Source: Pseudomonadota bacterium (GTDB lineage: Bacteria > Desulfobacterota > Desulfovibrionia > Desulfovibrionales > Desulfovibrionaceae). From it: DNA of 30,713 bases. Below are positions 28,028 to 30,713 of the stretch, in pieces (position 1 is the first letter of the stretch; every line of letters starts with the position of its first letter). Below the pieces are notes generated by a model, which saw only the letters and a list, made by a program, of their open reading frames with translations, was not told the DNA's origin and did no database searches. Both the position numbers and the translations under genes were made by a program. The DNA lies in the NCBI GenBank assembly GCA_023438245.1, contig JAEXRD010000059.1:1-30713 (forward strand), read 5' to 3'.

Positions 28028-29095
28028 ATGGCCCAGATCAACGCCTTCTTCGACATGCTGCACCAGTACGGCGGCAGCGACCTGCACCTGACCAGCGGCT
28101 CCCAGCCGCTCATGCGCCTGCGCGGCACGCTCTCGCGGGTCAAGTACAAGGTGCTGGAGCATGAGGAACTGAAAACCATGCTCTACGAGATCACGCCCGA
28201 GGCCGTGATCAAGCTGTTCGAGGAGACCGGCGACGTGGACTTCGCCTACGAGGTGCCGGGCCTGGCGCGCTACCGCGTCAATTTCTTCATGCAGCACCGG
28301 GGCATCGCCGCCGTGTTCCGAGAGATTCCCCAGACCATCTTAAGCGTGGAGCAGCTGGGCCTGCCCCCCCGCCTGCGCGACCTGGCCATGCTCAACAAGG
28401 GCCTGGTGCTCGTTACCGGCCCCACGGGCAGCGGCAAGTCCACCACGCTGGCGGCCATCATCGACTACGCCAACAAGAACCGCCGCGACCACATCCTGAC
28501 CATCGAGGACCCCATCGAGTTCGTGCACCAGCCCCAGGGCTGCCTCATCAACCAGCGCGAGGTGGGCCGCGACACCAAAAGCTTCAAGGCCGCCCTGCGC
28601 GGCGCCCTGCGCGAGGACCCGGACATCATCCTGGTGGGCGAGATGCGCGACCTGGAGACCATCACCCTGGCTCTGGAGGCCGCCGAGACCGGGCATCTGG
28701 TGTTCAGCACCCTGCACACCGTCTCCGCCGCCAAGACCGTGGACCGCATCATCGAGGTGTTCCCCGAGGAGGGCCAGGCCCAGGTGCGCGCCAGCCTGGC
28801 TGAGTCCCTGCGCGCCGTGGTGAGCCAGACGCTGTTCAAGCGCATCGACAAGACCGGCCGCGTGGCCGCCCTGGAGATCCTCATGGGCATCCCCAGCGTG
28901 CGCAACCTGATCCGCGAGGGCAAGAACCACCAGCTGCCCAGCGTGCTGCAAACCGGGCGCGAGCACGGCATGCAGACCCTGGACGACGAGATCTACAAGC
29001 TCATCCAGCAGGGCATCATCAGCCCGGCGGAGGGCCTGGCACACGCCATCAACAAGGAGAAGATCGCCCCGCTGGCGCAGGAGAACGGCAAATGA
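28028..29095 (+). CDS. pilT: PilT twitching-motility (retraction) ATPase
   Basis: A 355-residue hexameric ATPase starting at the ATG at 28028, ten bases after AGGAGG; the longer upstream frame has no family similarity. The N-terminal PAS-like domain begins MLHQYGGSDLHLTSG. Walker A GPTGSGKST lies near 131-139, Walker B REDPDIILVGEMRD near 195-210 and the His box HLVFSTLHTVSA follows. The C-terminal VRNLIREGKNHQL segment is the PilT-specific element needed for retraction. The product should retract the pilus encoded upstream. Its stop overlaps the next gene's start by four bases (ATGA). Confidence 0.96.
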   Translation: MAQINAFFDMLHQYGGSDLHLTSGSQPLMRLRGTLSRVKYKVLEHEELKTMLYEITPEAVIKLFEETGDVDFAYEVPGLARYRVNFFMQHRGIAAVFREIPQTILSVEQLGLPPRLRDLAMLNKGLVLVTGPTGSGKSTTLAAIIDYANKNRRDHILTIEDPIEFVHQPQGCLINQREVGRDTKSFKAALRGALREDPDIILVGEMRDLETITLALEAAETGHLVFSTLHTVSAAKTVDRIIEVFPEEGQAQVRASLAESLRAVVSQTLFKRIDKTGRVAALEILMGIPSVRNLIREGKNHQLPSVLQTGREHGMQTLDDEIYKLIQQGIISPAEGLAHAINKEKIAPLAQENGK

Positions 29096-30267
29096 CCCTC
29101 ACCCGTCCCCAGCTCGACGCCATCATGGCGCAGGTGCTCGACCTGCACCCCGACGTGGCCGACGTGGTCATCACCACCGGCAAGCCCATCCAGGCCGAGG
29201 TGCACGGCCTGCTGAAGGACGCCCCCACCACCCCGGACCTGGGCAGGCTCTCGCCGCTGGTCACCAAGGCCATGGCCCTGGCGCTCATCGGCGAGAACGC
29301 CCGGCTGCAGAAGGCGCTGGCCTCCAAGGGCTCCTGCGACCTGTCCTACGCCATCGCCGGGCGCGGGCGCTTCCGCGTGAACATCTTCAGCCAGCGCGGG
29401 TCGCTGGCCATGGTCATGCGCAGGCTGCCCTCGCGCATCCCCAGCTTCGAGGAACTGAACCTGCCCGGGGCGTTCCTGGAAATGGCCGTGGAAAAGCACG
29501 GGCTCATCCTGGTCACCGGCGGCACGGGCAGCGGCAAGTCCAACTCGCTGGCCGCGCTTATCGACCGCATCAACACCGACTACGCCGGGCACATCGTGAC
29601 CCTGGAGGACCCGGTGGAGTTCACCCACCCGCACAAGGCGGGCACGGTGAACCAGCGCGAGCTGGGCATCGACTTCGACACCTTCGCCTCCGGCCTGCGC
29701 GCGGCCTTCCGCCAGGGGCCCAAGGTCATCCTGGTGGGCGAGATCCGCGACCCCGAGACCATGGAGATCGCGCTGCAGGCCGCGGGCACGGGCCACCTGG
29801 TGCTCTCCACCCTGCACACCACGGACGCCGGCAGCACCATCGGGCGCATCCTGGGCCTGTTCGGCCCGCAGGAGGAGCGGCTGGTGCGCATGCGCCTGGC
29901 CGAATGCCTGCGCTTCGTGGTCTCCCAGCGCCTGCTGCCCAAGGTTTCCGGCGGGCGCGTGGCCTGCTTCGAGGTCTTGAAGAACACCCTGCGCGTCAAG
30001 GAGCTCATCCTGCAGGGCGAGAGCGGCGACAAGACCTTCTACTCCGTGCTGGAGCAGGGCGGCACCTTCGGCATGCAGACCTTCGACCAGCACCTGCTGC
30101 GGCTGTTCGAGGCCGGGGACATCACCGAGGAGACGGCGGTGCTCTCGGCCACGGACCGCTCGCGCCTGCACCAGATGATCGACCAGTCCAAGACCCGCAA
30201 GGGCCAGAAGGTCAGCTCGCTGATCCTGGAGGGGCTGGACGAGGAGCCCGCCTCGGCGGGCCGCTAG
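29092..30267 (+). CDS. pilU: PilU-like retraction ATPase
   Basis: A 391-residue PilT paralogue. The N-terminal domain is diverged (ADVVITTGKPIQAEVHG instead of the SDLHL pattern). Walker A is GGTGSGKSN near 143-151; Walker B is RQGPKVILVGEIRD, in which the usual Asp-Pro-Asp is Gly-Pro-Lys though the catalytic glutamate remains. The His box HLVLSTLHTTDA is intact. The C-terminal RVKELILQGE replaces the PilT retraction motif. The extra C-terminal tail (about 355-391) is typical of PilU. PilU assists PilT and usually cannot retract pili alone. The four-base overlap with pilT fits coupled synthesis. Confidence 0.9.
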   Translation: MTLTRPQLDAIMAQVLDLHPDVADVVITTGKPIQAEVHGLLKDAPTTPDLGRLSPLVTKAMALALIGENARLQKALASKGSCDLSYAIAGRGRFRVNIFSQRGSLAMVMRRLPSRIPSFEELNLPGAFLEMAVEKHGLILVTGGTGSGKSNSLAALIDRINTDYAGHIVTLEDPVEFTHPHKAGTVNQRELGIDFDTFASGLRAAFRQGPKVILVGEIRDPETMEIALQAAGTGHLVLSTLHTTDAGSTIGRILGLFGPQEERLVRMRLAECLRFVVSQRLLPKVSGGRVACFEVLKNTLRVKELILQGESGDKTFYSVLEQGGTFGMQTFDQHLLRLFEAGDITEETAVLSATDRSRLHQMIDQSKTRKGQKVSSLILEGLDEEPASAGR

Positions 30268-30423
30268 CCCCGCGCCGATTTTCAGGAATCTTGCATTTTT
30301 TTCTCTCCGGGGCGGCGCTGGCTGTTCCCATGCCGGAACATTTGGGCTATTGCGAAATTAAGCACAAGTTCCGGACGACCGCTGTGGCCGCCCGGCCCCC
30401 TTTAGCCAGAAGGAGTGAGGGCC

Positions 30424-30654
30424 ATGACGGAGTACACGGAGGAGAACCTGCCAGTCACCCTGCATCCGGATGATCTGCTGCGCTTGAACGACGGGACCAC
30501 CATCCGCTTCGACGTCAACGGCGAGGGCAAGGACATCATGCTCAACGACGATTTCGGAGCCTCCTGCGAGCTGTATCCGGGCAACGAATTCCTCGTGGGC
30601 GGGGTGCGCCTCACCACCGACTTCGAGGAGACCGTCACGGTGGCGAAGGTCTAG
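30424..30654 (+). CDS. Small protein of unknown function
   Basis: A 76-residue acidic protein (many Asp and Glu, few basic residues), with no signal peptide or membrane segment. Its pattern of short beta strands with Gly turns (TTIRFDVNGEG, YPGNEFLVGG, VRLTTDF) suggests a small all-beta fold; one cysteine lies near residue 47. AAGGAG lies eight bases before the ATG, and coding bias is good, so it is probably a real gene. I do not recognise a family. It is separated from pilU by 156 bases, so it is probably not part of that operon. The gap contains an AT-rich stretch near 30280-30300 and no clear promoter. Confidence 0.7.
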   Translation: MTEYTEENLPVTLHPDDLLRLNDGTTIRFDVNGEGKDIMLNDDFGASCELYPGNEFLVGGVRLTTDFEETVTVAKV

Positions 30655-30663
30655 GCCTTCGCA

Positions 30664-30697
30664 GGGCTGCGGGCCCCGACCCGGGAGCCCGCGGCCC
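30664..30697. repeat. Strong inverted repeat after the small protein gene
   Basis: Eleven bases at 30664-30674 pair with 30687-30697 (GGGCTGCGGGC with GCCCGCGGCCC, one T-G pair) around a 12-base loop. A C-run, not a T-run, follows, so it is not a classical terminator. It may still mark the transcript end. Confidence 0.6.
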
Positions 30698-30713
30698 CCC
30701 CCCACCCCACAAA

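Noticed and set aside
30235..30300. Terminator after pilU
   Set aside because: A weak bulged GC-rich hairpin near the stop is separated from a T-run near 30295 by too many bases to be convincing.
30300..30330. Sigma-54 promoter for the small 76-residue protein
   Set aside because: GG and GC are ten bases apart, but the rest of both boxes is poor (TGGCTG and ATGC), so chance is likely.

Overview
The window is GC-rich bacterial chromosome, apart from one AT-richer insert at about 8.6-10.3 kb. The gene set suggests a sulfate-reducer-like deltaproteobacterium of the Desulfovibrio group: a type III pantothenate kinase, a multihaem cytochrome c fused to a cytochrome bd-like membrane domain, CheV, a very long hybrid histidine kinase and an MSHA-like pilus. 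This placement is inference from content and base composition; no rRNA or tRNA marker is present.

Layout. 1-1233: two tandem, almost identical periplasmic BON-domain genes (minus strand; the first runs off the window). 1399-2098: a YchJ/SEC-C zinc-motif protein, a long hairpin and a terminator. 2124-6057: a minus-strand operon of two CydA-like membrane subunits, one carrying eight CxxCH haem sites, followed by a small ABM-fold protein. 6166-8578: coaX, then enolase with a strong promoter and terminator. 8598-10321: an AT-richer insert holding an HTH-ImmA/IrrE antitoxin and a DUF4411/PIN-like toxin with overlapping ends and a direct-repeat candidate operator. 10400-11269: a class D beta-lactamase with all active-site motifs. 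11325-17164: a 1581-residue hybrid kinase (membrane, PAS, GAF, kinase, two receivers, HPt) and, upstream on the same strand, cheV behind a sigma-28-like promoter.

17551-30267 is a nearly complete pilus machine in MSHA order: a PilM-PilN fusion, PilO-like and PilP-like proteins, a lipoprotein secretin, an ExeA/MshM-like AAA ATPase, an MshE-type extension ATPase, an MshG/PilC platform protein, two tandem pilins, and PilT and PilU retraction-type ATPases. The extension ATPase has an exact 24+5+24-residue MshEN cyclic-di-GMP motif pair, so extension is probably controlled by c-di-GMP. The major pilin has its own sigma-54-type promoter, separating pilin dosage from the machine genes. No prepilin peptidase, MshN-like TPR protein or obvious minor pilin is in the window. 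A 76-residue protein of unknown function follows.

The two most interesting systems are the half-CydA/octahaem complex, which looks like a quinol-linked respiratory module without a canonical oxygen-reductase layout, and the c-di-GMP-gated MSHA-like pilus with a fused PilMN and twin pilins. Neither the family assignments nor the novelty could be tested by database search here.
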